Assembly: GCA_008000375.1 (NCBI GenBank)
Contig: SMOI01000109.1
Span: 1 to 64,000, forward strand
Length of the DNA: 64,000 bases
Origin: Poteriospumella lacustris
Taxonomy: Eukaryota; Sar; Chrysophyceae; Chromulinales; Dinobryaceae
Reading direction: 5' to 3'
Part shown: piece by piece, positions 1 through 9,777 of the stretch
Layout: each line of letters begins with the position of its first letter
Numbering within the stretch: the stretch's first letter is position 1
Program-made: the position numbers and the translations under genes
The notes under the pieces: model-generated
Told to the model about the DNA's origin: nothing
What the model saw: the letters and a program-made list of their open reading frames with translations, nothing else
Databases searched by the model: none

Positions 1-692
1 CGCTTGACTCGGTGAGCACGGTCCCACTCCGCCTCGAAGGTGCTTCGAACTAAATCCTTCACTTCTCTTTCCATGGTATGAGAGAAATACTCTCCAATAG
101 GCACAATGGAATTGTACTCAACAAGTTGTGTGTGAACAATTGCGTCGTTGGCAGGGTTCACAACTTGGAACTCGTGACCCAAGTAAGTCTCGATCCAGAA
201 TGTATTTCTTTCTCCAGGGCTAACTTGGCCAACAGGAACCTTTTCTCCGTTACTGTCGATCCAATAAACGTCAGCTGTGAAATCAAGATAACTGACTAAG
301 CCCAACTCCACGGCTTGGCAGTTTCGATCAACCCATCCGCCAATATTTTCCGTATGGCGCATGGCAGTCTTGTGTTGAGGAAGAGGATGATGCAAGTGTT
401 GGTAACTTTGACCACGCTCAACGCAGATCAGCTTGCAATTCGATGCGTGGGAGGCCAATTCGTCTTCCGAGAAGTACTTTCCCATGAACGAGTCCGAAAT
501 TTCAGCGATCTCACGTTCCGCAAAATGCATCTTCCCCACCTTTTCTCTGCATTGTTGATTGCCAGAATAGAGAAGAAGATGGGATGGAAGACGCCTGTGG
601 GAGTCGAAGCGCAGCTCATCAGCAGAATTCAATACTCGGGGTGCTGCTTGGGCCAGCACGACCAGAGTGACAAAAACCGCCAAAATAAACAT
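1..692 (-). CDS. Secreted VHL-beta-like domain protein (partial, 3' end beyond window)
   Basis: Minus-strand frame open from an ATG at 692-690 to the left edge, about 230 residues, with no stop. The first ~17 residues (MFILAVFVTLVVLAQA) form a signal peptide, so the product should enter the secretory pathway. Residues ~95-165 contain a stretch reading DVYWIDSNGEKVPVGQVSPG, then GHEFQVVNP. This looks like the beta domain of the von Hippel-Lindau protein, which binds hydroxyproline in animal HIF. In protists such domains also occur beside prolyl 4-hydroxylase domains. No hydroxylase is visible here, but the C-terminus is missing. The start is chosen because it gives the signal peptide; the frame stays open upstream without another ATG before about 800. 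Domain call from motif memory, moderately sure. Confidence 0.6.
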   Translation of the reverse strand, partial: MFILAVFVTLVVLAQAAPRVLNSADELRFDSHRRLPSHLLLYSGNQQCREKVGKMHFAEREIAEISDSFMGKYFSEDELASHASNCKLICVERGQSYQHLHHPLPQHKTAMRHTENIGGWVDRNCQAVELGLVSYLDFTADVYWIDSNGEKVPVGQVSPGERNTFWIETYLGHEFQVVNPANDAIVHTQLVEYNSIVPIGEYFSHTMEREVKDLVRSTFEAEWDRAHRVK

Positions 693-1029
693 CAGGAATC
701 GTTTCAATGGAGAATGCGACCAAAGATTCAATTGATCAATGATAAATTTGTGACACTTTCCAAGAGCAACTCGAGTCAGATGTCCTGAAGTGGAAAAGTG
801 GATCAATTTCCGTGCGCAATTTCCCTGGTCTAGGTTGCGCCTGCTGGGTGACCTGGGATACCGGAACCGTTTCGAAAGTTGAATGAATAGACGAGTTATA
901 GTCGTCGGACTTAGTTAGGTCCTTGGTCTCATACAAATTGCCAGAATGTCACGTCTATTTCCGTCTTCTCATTATTCAGTCGCTCTAATCAAGTTCTGAT
1001 TGAAATTCAAGTCGTCTCCATTGTTGTAA
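693..1029. promoter_or_regulatory. Divergent intergenic region
   Basis: About 340 bp between the start of the VHL-like gene (minus) and the Yippee-like gene (plus). It must hold both promoters. I see no clear TATA box or repeat. Short reading frames here are not supported. Confidence 0.4.
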
Positions 1030-1518
1030 ATGAGTTTGGTGAGTAAGATCACGTGTGAACCTTGGCAAGAGCTTCGTCCTCTCCCCAACACGCGACCTAA
1101 TTCTTCGCATTATGGAATAAACTTGGGGTGTGCGAGGTGTGGAGCTTTGGTCTTAAGGGATGAAGAGATTGTTGCGATTAAAAATGGATCAGTTTGGACG
1201 AAATCCCCGCTGGAATTTGCCTGTGTCTCAGAATCCAAAAATGGTTCGGAAATCGATGTTCGTTGTGAGGAGTGTAATAATCACATTGGCACACATTATT
1301 TGCGGAGACCAGCATCACGTGATCCGTCTATGGACGAACTTCTCTGCACCATCACTTTTCCTGCGTCCAAAATAATGTACCTGCGCCAATCATCATCGGG
1401 AAATTTGTTCAACAAAACAGTTCTACTTGGCGAAGAAGACATCATCCGCAAAGGAATTTCAAATTTACAGCTGCCATCGAATTGCTCTCTACCGCTTCTT
1501 CCAAAGAGTCCCCCGTAA
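1030..1518 (+). CDS. Yippee/Mis18-like zinc-binding protein
   Basis: Single-exon frame of 162 residues from ATG 1030. Residues ~34-90 carry two CxxC pairs, CARC and CEEC, the second followed by NNHIGTHYL. This spacing fits the Yippee/Mis18/cereblon zinc-binding fold, where four cysteines hold one zinc. Family members act in centromere loading (Mis18), as ubiquitin ligase substrate receptors (cereblon) or in poorly defined nuclear roles (Yippee). The C-terminal ~60 residues show nothing recognisable. The gene converges with ARP6, with about 90 bp between the two stop codons. Which branch of the family it belongs to cannot be decided from the motif alone. Confidence 0.7.
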   Translation: MSLVSKITCEPWQELRPLPNTRPNSSHYGINLGCARCGALVLRDEEIVAIKNGSVWTKSPLEFACVSESKNGSEIDVRCEECNNHIGTHYLRRPASRDPSMDELLCTITFPASKIMYLRQSSSGNLFNKTVLLGEEDIIRKGISNLQLPSNCSLPLLPKSPP

Positions 1519-1609
1519 GACCGATCAGCATAGACTTCTCGTCCTTCTGGTGACAATGTTTCCCTGTGGAATCGGCAAGAATGCTAGACTTGGGGGGCAG
1601 GAAGAAAGT

Positions 1610-3099
1610 TTACCACTTCTCATCGAAAAATCGATTGCAATAGTCGTGTCCGTACTCCAAATACGCCGCTCTTGACAAAAATGGAGACTCGTGCCGTCCT
1701 TCACGAACTTCATTCGCGTATTTTCGGGCGGAATTCCATACAAAATGGTCTGGATTATGTGGCAGGTGAACCTATATGAAGATAAAGGGCGCCGCGTAAT
1801 TGTTGTTCTCCAATATTTTGTTGACAAGGGAATACCTGTAACTTGTGATCGCAGGGTATGCTTCCCCTTAATTCCGTCACAAACCGATGATGAAAGTTGG
1901 GGAAGCGGGTGTTGCCGCCGGTAAGGACGACAAGCCCCGCCGCTACTTCTGCAAGAGTATCTTCAACAGATGATAACGTCTGCAACGTTGCATGTTGTAC
2001 TCCTGGCTGCAGGAGACCAACATCGGCAGGATGAAACAGAAGTTCTGGAACACTGAAACGTTCAGTTTCCATGGCCAATAGCTAGATAATAGTCCGCGTA
2101 ATTGAACAAAATCAGAAAGTATTTGTTGTTGAGTTCCCGTACCTGTTCAGTATTTGAAAAGGGTTCAAAATCGGGCTTCACGTAACCACGTAAAATTTGA
2201 TGGAAATCTGGAAGAACAAAGTTCTTCTTCAAAGGAGTTCCTTGCAAGTCAAACATAACTGCTGACTTTGCAGATTTACTGCAATACTTTGCCTGCTTTA
2301 ATTCAGCAATAACGTTATTCGAAACATAACAAAGCTCCTCTTTCACCTACGATAAGGAAACTAAAGTAAGTCTAATTTGTCGCTCAAATGGTATTCGACC
2401 TTACTTGATTCATCAAGATGAATTCGTCCATCATATTCCACTGACGATAGCTGACCAATTCCTTCAAATAATTTGTAAGCAACTTTCCACCAACGTTTAT
2501 CCGACGAATCTTTGAAAGAAACAAAGCACAAGGATGAGAACATGTCGTGTCACAAAAGTATCGTAAGCAATGCTTACCGACGGTCGAACACAACGTCCAT
2601 CAACAAAAACTGCTGAATGTGTAAATGAAAAGCCACTATCAACGATGGTACAAACTGGCAAGCTGTTAGGGTTCAATGAATCGTCGTTAGTGGCTCCAAA
2701 TGCCGAGTACCACATAGCAGGTCGTCTACTGTACTCGTGAAATCCAAAATATTCGAAAACGACTTCGTTTGTTTCGTTTTGAATAGTGGTAGGGTTCAGT
2801 GGAGGCTCGGTTAGAACTAAAGATGTCTGTGCAGGGTTCACTGTCATCATCTCTGTAAATATGCTTGTCCATACATCCACTTCGCATTTCCAATTGCACA
2901 AATAGCCTCTGTCGAATGGGCGAGAAAATATGAGCTGCGATCCATTCAAGTAATCTTCTATCTTTTTCCCAACCAAATATTCCATGGACTTCTTGACTTT
3001 CGCCGTAGCATTCGGAAGAACGTGAGTCGGACAGTCTTCATGGGACCATCCAACTTTGATCGTTCCTGCTCCGTTGTCGAGGATTAAGGTTCGACTCAT
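1610..3099 (-). CDS. ARP6: Actin-related protein 6 (five exons)
   Basis: Exons 3099-2578, 2509-2405, 2346-2143, 2081-1836 and 1771-1610, all with GT-AG introns of 58-68 bp, give 412 residues. ARP6 is a core subunit of SWR1/SRCAP-type remodellers that exchange H2A.Z into chromatin. The frame begins [20 protein letters not shown] (actin phosphate-1 loop region). It continues with [20 protein letters not shown], then [22 protein letters not shown] and [13 protein letters not shown], and ends [14 protein letters not shown], all ARP6-type blocks in order. Human ARP6 has 396 residues, so this is full length. The last exon was placed by matching the family C-terminus; its acceptor (tatag) is conventional. 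The other junctions keep frame and homology. Identification is secure. Confidence 0.93.
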
Positions 3100-3543
3100 G
3101 ATTATTTCTGATTCCCTCCAGAAAACAAACTCCTTCTTCTTGAGATGAATCTCAAAGTCGACCTATCAACAGATGTGGGTCATTGAAGCACGATAGCCAG
3201 TGTATCATCAGTCATCAATACATACTCTCACTGCATTCCATGACCCGACGAGGCAAGAGGCAAGTCGTCGTCGTCGTCGTCTTCTCGTCGTCATCGTCGC
3301 GTATTCATCGCCAACAGCACCCAACTCCTCAAACAGATCACCCAAAGTCCCCCAGAAGTGAGTAATTTTCTTGATAAATTCTGACCCTCTGTTTGGTTGC
3401 GGAATGGGGAACGGAAGACATTCTGTTGTTGTATTTCATGCTGCTTCAAGTGCAAATCACAATCGAAAAATTTCATTCAGGATTCTTCGTAATCTCCTTC
3501 CTACTCGTGACTTTTGGTTTTTCAAGTTGAACGTTCTGTCAGC
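3100..3543. promoter_or_regulatory. Divergent intergenic region with a GTC-rich tract
   Basis: 444 bp between the ARP6 start and the next plus-strand gene. It contains an imperfect GTC/TCG trinucleotide run at about 3266-3301. No supported coding sequence; it must include both promoters and possibly 5' UTR exons. Confidence 0.4.
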
Positions 3544-4090
3544 ATGAGCATGGATAGTCTGCTTCAACTTTCGACTGTGGCTTGTCAAGATGACCCGTTG
3601 GAAGAGACATCGCGGTGTTCGAGTGATGAAGCTATCTCTTCGGACTCCCAACATTCTTCATCTCACAACCCTGAAGCAGTTCCTAATTCTTCTGCTGCGC
3701 AAGTGACAGTGACAAACAAAAGGTAAGAATTTGTTTTGTTCGATAAGGGGTCGGGTGTTTGTGTCTAACATGCTCAAATTGTGTAGAACTGATGCCATCG
3801 GAGACTCTGATCGATCAGCTATCCGCGAGAAAATCAAATCCGCTTTTAGAAAGAAAGCTGAAACATTTGATGAGCTCATTGAGCTGAGTTCATCGGTTAT
3901 CGAAGAGCAAGTGATGTTAAACGCACCGTCCAAATTGGACTTTTACAAAGCTGGAATCTCGTGTTGCAAACGAATTTTTGAGATCAGCAATGCTAATAAC
4001 TCTACGGTGTCACCAACTGATGACAAAAATAATGGAGATGCCGATGAAAATGGTCCCAAGCCCGTCAAGCGTGCCAAAACTCAGCACTAA
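3544..4090 (+). CDS. Small hypothetical protein, probably nuclear (two exons)
   Basis: Exons 3544-3722 and 3787-4090, joined across a 64-bp GT-AG intron, encode 160 residues. The first ~60 residues are Ser/Asp/Glu-rich and likely disordered. Residues ~62-125 form a charged helical region (REKIKSAFRKKAETFDELIE and following). The tail is acidic and then basic, ending KPVKRAKTQH, which resembles a nuclear localisation signal. I do not recognise the family. The ATG at 3544 is the first in frame after an upstream non-ATG stretch. The intron is supported by frame continuity and clean splice sites (ag|gtaagaa, gtgtag). Confidence 0.6.
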
Positions 4091-4336
4091 ACTGTATATG
4101 TATCTCATGTGCTGATACTTTTTGTTGATACTTTTTGTTTGCCTCCGTTTTCGAGGTAATTGATTTTTCATGTTCCTCTCCCTGTATGCCACAGAAACCT
4201 GTATATGCCGCCCCCCCCCCTCCAAGCTCTCTTTGAAAGACTATAAGACTAAACCAAGCACCGCCTGATTATTTCATTATCGAATAAGAAAATAATTATC
4301 TTTCACGATAGAGTAAAAGGTGTTTGTACAAAGAGC

Positions 4337-4991
4337 TCAATAGTAAATTCCGTTTTTGATGAGCTCAGATGCGAACTTTGTGATATCGCTGCCGGAACGT
4401 CCATGCTGCGGTGGATTTGGCTGCTGCTTCTCCCACCCATACTAATCATAAACCAAAAATGAAGAAGTGAATGAAAAAGAAACGATTAGCGACTCAGAAA
4501 TACATCGTAAAATTGCGGTACGGGGTTCTCACCTCTTGTGTCGCTGTCAAGGGCATTGTCAATTTTGTCTGCAAATCCCGTTTTATCGCCGCATTTTTTC
4601 TCAAGCTTTCTTGAAATGATTGACTAGAATTATACTCGCATTCTGGTTTCGGTTTCCCTTCCCACTGATGCTCCTGTTCTTCAGCCTCTTGGCGAAGTTT
4701 AATCATGGTCTTCATGAAGTCATCGAACGACAATGTTTCTCTGCCAAAGACAAGGTGGTCAAAGCTTTCATTCAACGGCCCAACATCAGTTTCTGGTACA
4801 GGTCCACGAAACAGAGCGCGGAAGAGTTCAGGAAGCAATTCTACAGGGCACGAAACAGACCGTTTCCCATTCACTCTTTCCCAAGCTCCCTTGAAATCTT
4901 CATACTCAAATATTTGCAGATTTCGGTGATGGCGAGATTGTGCTTCAAAAGTATTTTGTGGACCAAGAGCAGTCAATCCGAAAAATGCCAT
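4337..4991 (-). CDS. Candidate axonemal protein with C-terminal YGW...DITK motif (two exons)
   Basis: Exon 1 is 4991-4533 and exon 2 is 4441-4337, with a 91-bp GT-AG intron, giving 187 residues from the first in-frame ATG. The first ~110 residues contain a helical region with an EF-hand-like helix (RETLSFDDFMKTMIKLRQEA) but no complete calcium loop that I can see. After the splice the protein ends EYGWEKQQPNPPQHGRSGSD, then ITKFASELIKNGIYY. A YGW/EIGW element followed by D-I-T-K/L-Y/F occurs at the end of small axonemal microtubule proteins such as CFAP144/FAM183. That match is from memory and weak. A second flagellar gene, CFAP210, lies in this window. Function uncertain. Confidence 0.55.
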
Positions 4992-5473
4992 GGTCTTCAA
5001 TAAAAATGAGAATGTCGAGATTCACAGGTTGGAAACAACGAACCGCCGAAAATAAGTGCGATAGATTTCACAATATGCCCTACAAACAGGTCACGATATT
5101 GTTGAAGATAAGACCTTAAGGTAGGCACAAAACATTATGGTTTCTGGCAGGAACAGCGAGCATAGAAACAGCAGGTTCCATCGAAAAGTCCTTGAGACAT
5201 CGATCGACCCATCGATGACAAGGAACATGAAGATGACCACCTTTCGAGAAACGGCTCCAAAGAAAACAAAGTGTACTAATAGTGCACAAATATGAGCATA
5301 ATAATGAATATATAGCGCAACAGTTACGTCCTTAACACACTTCCGTGACGAAGTCATCGACTTCCCTGGCGGTGACCAAGTAAAATAACTACGACGGCAT
5401 ATATCCAGACCAATTCATAACAGCCGCCAACTGAACGCGACCATCGTCTTTGGAAGTCTCACAAAGTCAAGAA
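4992..5473. promoter_or_regulatory. Divergent intergenic region
   Basis: About 480 bp between the candidate axonemal gene (minus) and BUD31 (plus). An 88-codon hydrophobic reading frame on the minus strand (5357-5091) is not supported. Otherwise I see no distinctive element. Confidence 0.35.
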
Positions 5474-6286
5474 ATGAGTAAGTTTGGTCGCCGAATCAAA
5501 TCTGCACCGACGGGTTTCGAAGTTATCGAGCCGACTCTCACTGCCCTGGAGAATGAACTGCGAGAGAGTAAGCATGTGAACTTTTATTCTGCCCTGACCT
5601 TATTAAATTGCGTTCTTGTTGCTCTAGAGGTGAACGAACCCCATGAGGGTATGCGGAAGAACGAGTCGCAATGGCCTATTCATCAAATCAATTGGCAAAA
5701 GTCTCGTTACGTCTATGACATGTATTACACATACAGCCGGATTTCGAAAGATGTGTATGATTATTGTATCACAAACAAACTGGTGGATGCTGCTTTGATA
5801 GCAAAGTGGAAGAAGCCTGGGTATGAACGCCTTTGTTCCACCTACGTTATAAATCCCAAGAACTTCAAGTTCGGGACCGTAAGCATTTGCCGCGTCCCAA
5901 AGCATTCCCTAGCACCTGGTACCGAGATTGTTGAGCCCACAACGGGTTGCCGAGGATGCGCCTCTGGGGCTAACAGCAATATATTTGGCAACAAGTATGG
6001 TCAGTTTTTGGCGGCCATTCAAATTGCACGAGAAGAACGAGCTGCGGCTCGAAATGCGGCTTTGCGACGTCGATTAGCTGAAGAGGAACATGACGAAGAA
6101 GATTCTTCTTCGGATAAAGACGAGACAGATCCTGATGAAGTGGATCATGTCACAGAGGTGGACGGTACTTCTAAAAAGAAAAGTAACTTGTGGGCAGAGA
6201 ACGAAGTGGAGGAAAATTTGACCAGCGAATCCAACTTGGAGAATGACGGCAAAACAACCTTGGGGAAGAGAAAGAACTTTGCCTGA
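5474..6286 (+). CDS. BUD31: BUD31/G10 splicing factor, cysteine-depleted, with acidic tail
   Basis: Exons 5474-5567 and 5628-6286 encode 250 residues. BUD31 (G10) is a spliceosome component. Recognisable blocks are GFEVIEPTLTALENELRE, EPHEGMRKNESQWPIHQI, ISKDVYDYCI, IAKWKKPGYERLC, CRVPK and GCRGC. The 60-bp intron is inferred because the family runs directly from the LRE helix into the EPHEG block. The intron is a multiple of three with no stop, so unspliced RNA would add 20 residues. Two oddities stand out. Most zinc-cluster cysteines of the family are replaced (LCSTYV where the family has LCCLRC; EPTTGCRGC where it has ECTHCGCRGC). There is also an extra acidic, Lys-rich C-terminal tail of ~100 residues; animal BUD31 stops near 144. 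The ATG at 5474 gives the usual N-terminus. Confidence 0.9.
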   Translation: MSKFGRRIKSAPTGFEVIEPTLTALENELRESKHVNFYSALTLLNCVLVALEVNEPHEGMRKNESQWPIHQINWQKSRYVYDMYYTYSRISKDVYDYCITNKLVDAALIAKWKKPGYERLCSTYVINPKNFKFGTVSICRVPKHSLAPGTEIVEPTTGCRGCASGANSNIFGNKYGQFLAAIQIAREERAAARNAALRRRLAEEEHDEEDSSSDKDETDPDEVDHVTEVDGTSKKKSNLWAENEVEENLTSESNLENDGKTTLGKRKNFA

Positions 6287-7264
6287 GTAATTAAATGTAA
6301 ATATTATATTCTCTCCGCCACTTCGGTGTAGTAATGCATGGAATGAGTGTGTACCAAATGTATATGTATGTTGTGGACCTTGACCGGCCTGAACGAGCGT
6401 TTTTCGATCGGACAATATCATGACGGACTATTTTCGCAAACATCACAACGGGAGGCATTGATAGAAACCGCCATCAAGGAACACAGGTGAACCGATTCTG
6501 TGGAGATACCGGTACGTCCCGAATCTATGCAGTATATGGCGAACAACAGATTGCGCACAAATGGGGCAGCAAGAAAACGGGGCGATTATCTTCTGACACA
6601 TATCTGCTCTATCTGTTATTCGCCTTATACTGCATATACTTGACGTGATCTGGGATGTTTAGAGTTAAGGATAGGGTTAGGGTTTCAAGGATAAGGGTTT
6701 CAACCCCATCCCTAGCTCTCACTAAACCGCCTGGAAGTGCTCAGAACGCCACCCATTTTAGTCCATAATACGGAATAGAATCAAATTTTGCTTCTCCTTG
6801 AGATATAACTTTGGACTTCTTATCTATTGCAAGACTTCGCGTCGCATTTGACCCCCGAATTTTGACTCACCCAAATTTGACCTACCGAAACCGAAGTGGA
6901 GGAGAATTTGACCGGCGAATCCAACTTGGAGAATGATGGGAAATCAGCCTTCGGGAAGAGAAAGACCTCTGCCTAGCTTTTAGTGCGAATAACTACTTGA
7001 TTGTATTCCAGATTCTATTCGCTTAGGCCCTGAGGTGTAAGGCCGTACGGCCTACCAAAAATGTACGGTACAAGTATGAGAATAAGTGTATCTAATGTAA
7101 TGTGAGAGTTTGATCATGTACTGCACTAAATGTGGTTCGGTCGCTGTTCGAGTTTGGTCGCCATCCTGCCTTGGCAATAATAATCACATCCAAAAGGAGA
7201 TAGCACCGCAACGAGGAGAATTTCTTTCACTTAGAATCCTTTTCATACTTATCTTGTATTCGCA
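6287..7264. other. Long intergenic region containing a copy of the BUD31 3' end
   Basis: About 980 bp between BUD31 and the PTEN-like gene. It holds a short TTAGGG-like stretch near 6670-6690, too short to be a telomere remnant with any certainty, and the BUD31 tail duplicate at 6891-6976 listed separately. The rest shows nothing recognisable; the last ~150 bp should contain the promoter of the PTEN-like gene. Confidence 0.4.
6891..6976 (+). pseudogene. Duplicated fragment of the BUD31 C-terminus
   Basis: These 86 bp closely match 6202-6286, the last 28 codons of BUD31. The reading frame and a stop codon at the same place are kept: EVEENLTGESNLENDGKSAF, then GKRKTSA and stop. The parent reads EVEENLTSESNLENDGKTTL, then GKRKNFA. 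Homology ends abruptly on both sides. It is either a broken tandem duplicate or an alternative terminal exon. No obvious acceptor in the right phase lies immediately upstream, which favours a remnant. Confidence 0.65.
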
Positions 7265-9307
7265 ATGTCTCAGTCGGACGGAGCAGACTACTGGGGTTGG
7301 CTAAATGTTGCGAAAGCTCAAGCATTGGAATTTGCTTCGAAGGCTCAGGAGCTTGCGACGGAAGCAGGAAAAGTGGCCCAAGAGAAAGCAATGGAGTTGG
7401 CGAAGCAAGCACAAAGCTATGATATTGAAGTAGCTAAGCTGATTGGAACCAATGACCAAAAGGGTCCCGCATCAAAGGACCGGCCAATTGAGTCCATCAG
7501 ATTGACGAAAGCTGATCTTTACAAATTGGATATGGTTTATGTGACGGAAAATTTGATCGCGATGGGATTTCCAAGGGATATGAATACGCAAAAATCAATT
7601 AGAGATGGGGATGAGGTTTCCGAAGGAAATGACATCAATATCGTCGCGGCGTATTTGCGCAAGCGTCACAACGGTCGTTTTATGATATGGAACATCAGTG
7701 AAGATGCCTACGACTACTCGAAATTTTGTGATCAAGTTCTGGAATACAAGTTTCCTGGGCATCCTGCGCCTCCTTTGGGTCTTCTTTTTAAAATCTGTAC
7801 CTCCGTTGAAAGTTGGTTGGATGCGGACGACAAAAATGTTGCCGCTATTCATTGTATGACGGGAAAAGGACGAACGGCAACGTTGATGGCATGCGTTCTG
7901 ACTTGGCTGGGAGAATTTGATTCGCCAATGCAAGCCTTGCAATATGTTGCCCTACGAAAAAATACGGCGGTCGAATATTTGACGATTCCGTCGCAGCGAC
8001 GGTACATTCAGTACTTCTCCAATTTGTTGGACGGAGTGAAACCAAATAGCGAGCCCCTTCTTCTTCGTCGCATTATTATCAATTCTGTACCTATCTTTGG
8101 TACCGCTCCTACGGGAGTGAAAGGTTGCTGTCCGTACGTGCAGCTGTTTAAGAATGGAAAATTGGTGGCGAGTGCCGCAGTGGATCAGGAGACACATCCT
8201 CAAGATGATGATAATGGTATCGCTGCCCTCGAAGCATCTTCCAACAGTCGACAGCTCCAACTGAAGTGGGTCAGCCATGAAGAAGGATCGGCCTCATTTA
8301 CCATTGATTGCTTAGTCCAGGGAGATATTTTGCTGCGATGCCGACATGCCGCGCAATCTGGTGCACGCGTTTCCATGTTCCGCGCTGCTTTTCACACGGG
8401 GTATGTCTCAGGAGGAGTTCTGAGATTGACCAAGGCACAGCTGGATGGCTCGTCATCTGATGCCCGTTTTGGTGACGATTTCTTCATCGATTTGATCTTT
8501 GGCAATGCCTCTGATGGACCAGCGAAGCCCGTTCACGAAGCTGCTTTGTCCGACAAATATGAATCTAGCCTCCACAAAGATGCGAGATTCTGGGAATCTA
8601 TTGGAGCGAGGAAAACAAAGTCAAAGAGACGTAAGGGTCGCAAGTTTGAGGAGAGTCAACATGATCCGTTCAGCATTGTCGAAGAGTCAAAGTTCTTGAT
8701 TGATCAAGACGAAAAAGGCTTCTTTGACATGGATTTTGGCTCAAAGCTTTCTGCTGGCTCAAACCCTCCTAAGAGCTACATTGACGAAGATCTAATCAAA
8801 CAACTTGCGCAGCTGGATGAATCCGAGGAATCCCAATCCTCTGGCGAGTTGGTGTCGTCGGTGCCAAGCAGCAGTGGTGGAAGTGTCATTGTGCACCGCG
8901 AAGAAAGTGGCAATGATTCTGCTGGATCCGCCGCAAGTGGAGAAGTGAGCAGTGAAGATTATTTGATGATCAATGCTGCTTCCAACGAGACCGCGCCTCC
9001 CTCTGCGCCTTCTACGTCCAACTCTGCAGCGCCTCCGCAAGCTCCATCGAGCAGTGCAGCAGCGGGAAAAGAGTTGTTGGTTTTGGAAGAACTGGAGCGT
9101 GAACTGGGACTATCGGATTTGCAGCTGTTTGGCGATAAGGGTAAACCGTCCACGCCCACTTCTTCACATGGAGCCGCAGCAACGACCCCTACCACCACGA
9201 AGAAGTACACGACACCTGCGAGTTCCAAAAAGGTGGATAATTTTGAAGACATCGACGATTTGGACGAATTGGAGAAGTACTTGGAAAGTCTCACCGCTCC
9301 CAAGTAA
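7265..9307 (+). CDS. PTEN-C2 protein of auxilin/tensin type
   Basis: Intronless, 680 residues. Residues ~8-58 form an Ala/Lys/Glu amphipathic helix that may bind membranes. A phosphatase-like domain follows (~78-265) with the P-loop HCMTGKGRTA (catalytic Cys near 197). After it comes a C2 domain ending FHTGYVSGGVLRLTKAQLDG, a sequence very like the auxilin/GAK/tensin C2 end. The C-terminal 300 residues are acidic, Ser-rich and disordered. The Cys and Arg of the CX5R signature are present, unlike in auxilin. At the WPD-loop position the sequence is FPGHPAPP, without the general-acid Asp that PTEN has in FEDHNPP. There is no J domain, so a direct Hsc70 co-chaperone role is not supported. Likely a phosphoinositide-binding protein, possibly a weak phosphatase. 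Confidence 0.85.
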   Translation: MSQSDGADYWGWLNVAKAQALEFASKAQELATEAGKVAQEKAMELAKQAQSYDIEVAKLIGTNDQKGPASKDRPIESIRLTKADLYKLDMVYVTENLIAMGFPRDMNTQKSIRDGDEVSEGNDINIVAAYLRKRHNGRFMIWNISEDAYDYSKFCDQVLEYKFPGHPAPPLGLLFKICTSVESWLDADDKNVAAIHCMTGKGRTATLMACVLTWLGEFDSPMQALQYVALRKNTAVEYLTIPSQRRYIQYFSNLLDGVKPNSEPLLLRRIIINSVPIFGTAPTGVKGCCPYVQLFKNGKLVASAAVDQETHPQDDDNGIAALEASSNSRQLQLKWVSHEEGSASFTIDCLVQGDILLRCRHAAQSGARVSMFRAAFHTGYVSGGVLRLTKAQLDGSSSDARFGDDFFIDLIFGNASDGPAKPVHEAALSDKYESSLHKDARFWESIGARKTKSKRRKGRKFEESQHDPFSIVEESKFLIDQDEKGFFDMDFGSKLSAGSNPPKSYIDEDLIKQLAQLDESEESQSSGELVSSVPSSSGGSVIVHREESGNDSAGSAASGEVSSEDYLMINAASNETAPPSAPSTSNSAAPPQAPSSSAAAGKELLVLEELERELGLSDLQLFGDKGKPSTPTSSHGAAATTPTTTKKYTTPASSKKVDNFEDIDDLDELEKYLESLTAPK

Positions 9308-9777
9308 ATAGCCCGAAGGAAAAACAGCAGTAGCTTTTTCATGAAGTTCCTATGTCAGTTGGAACATTTATTAATTACATATCTGTAATGCATCCCACTT
9401 AGGATTTTAAGCGTTCCACTTCCGTGCACAATGTTTCCTCTTAGCTTGTATTTTCGAGGTTTACCTTGCAAGTGGAGCTATAAGCACTGCTCCTTTCGCT
9501 CTTGCTCCCTGGGAGTAACACCAATAATATGATTAATATCGGCTGATCTGACACTTTCTGCTGGTGGGGAGGAGGAGGCCTGTGTGGCGAGCCGTTACAT
9601 TTTCGACGCACAGACCAAGCGGCGTTAAAATGTGATGAGGATGGACCGAAATAAAGCCACATGAATCCAGAATCACAAAAAGAATTGAGCAGGCTCGCTC
9701 ATGCATCTTCGCGCGGCAAACGATGCATCTATCTTCGACGAAGTAATAGGCTCTGATCTTCGGAAAAGTGGGCAATC
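9308..9777. other. Intergenic region
   Basis: 470 bp between two plus-strand genes; expected to hold the 3' UTR of the PTEN-like gene and the promoter of the B-box/IQ/WW gene. Nothing distinctive seen. Confidence 0.3.

Noticed and set aside
5091-5357. 88-codon hydrophobic frame on the minus strand
   Set aside because: Lies in a divergent promoter; no recognisable family, and hydrophobic composition is expected from A/T-rich sequence.
6660-6700. TTAGGG-like stretch that might mark an interstitial telomere
   Set aside because: Only about two degenerate units; far too short.
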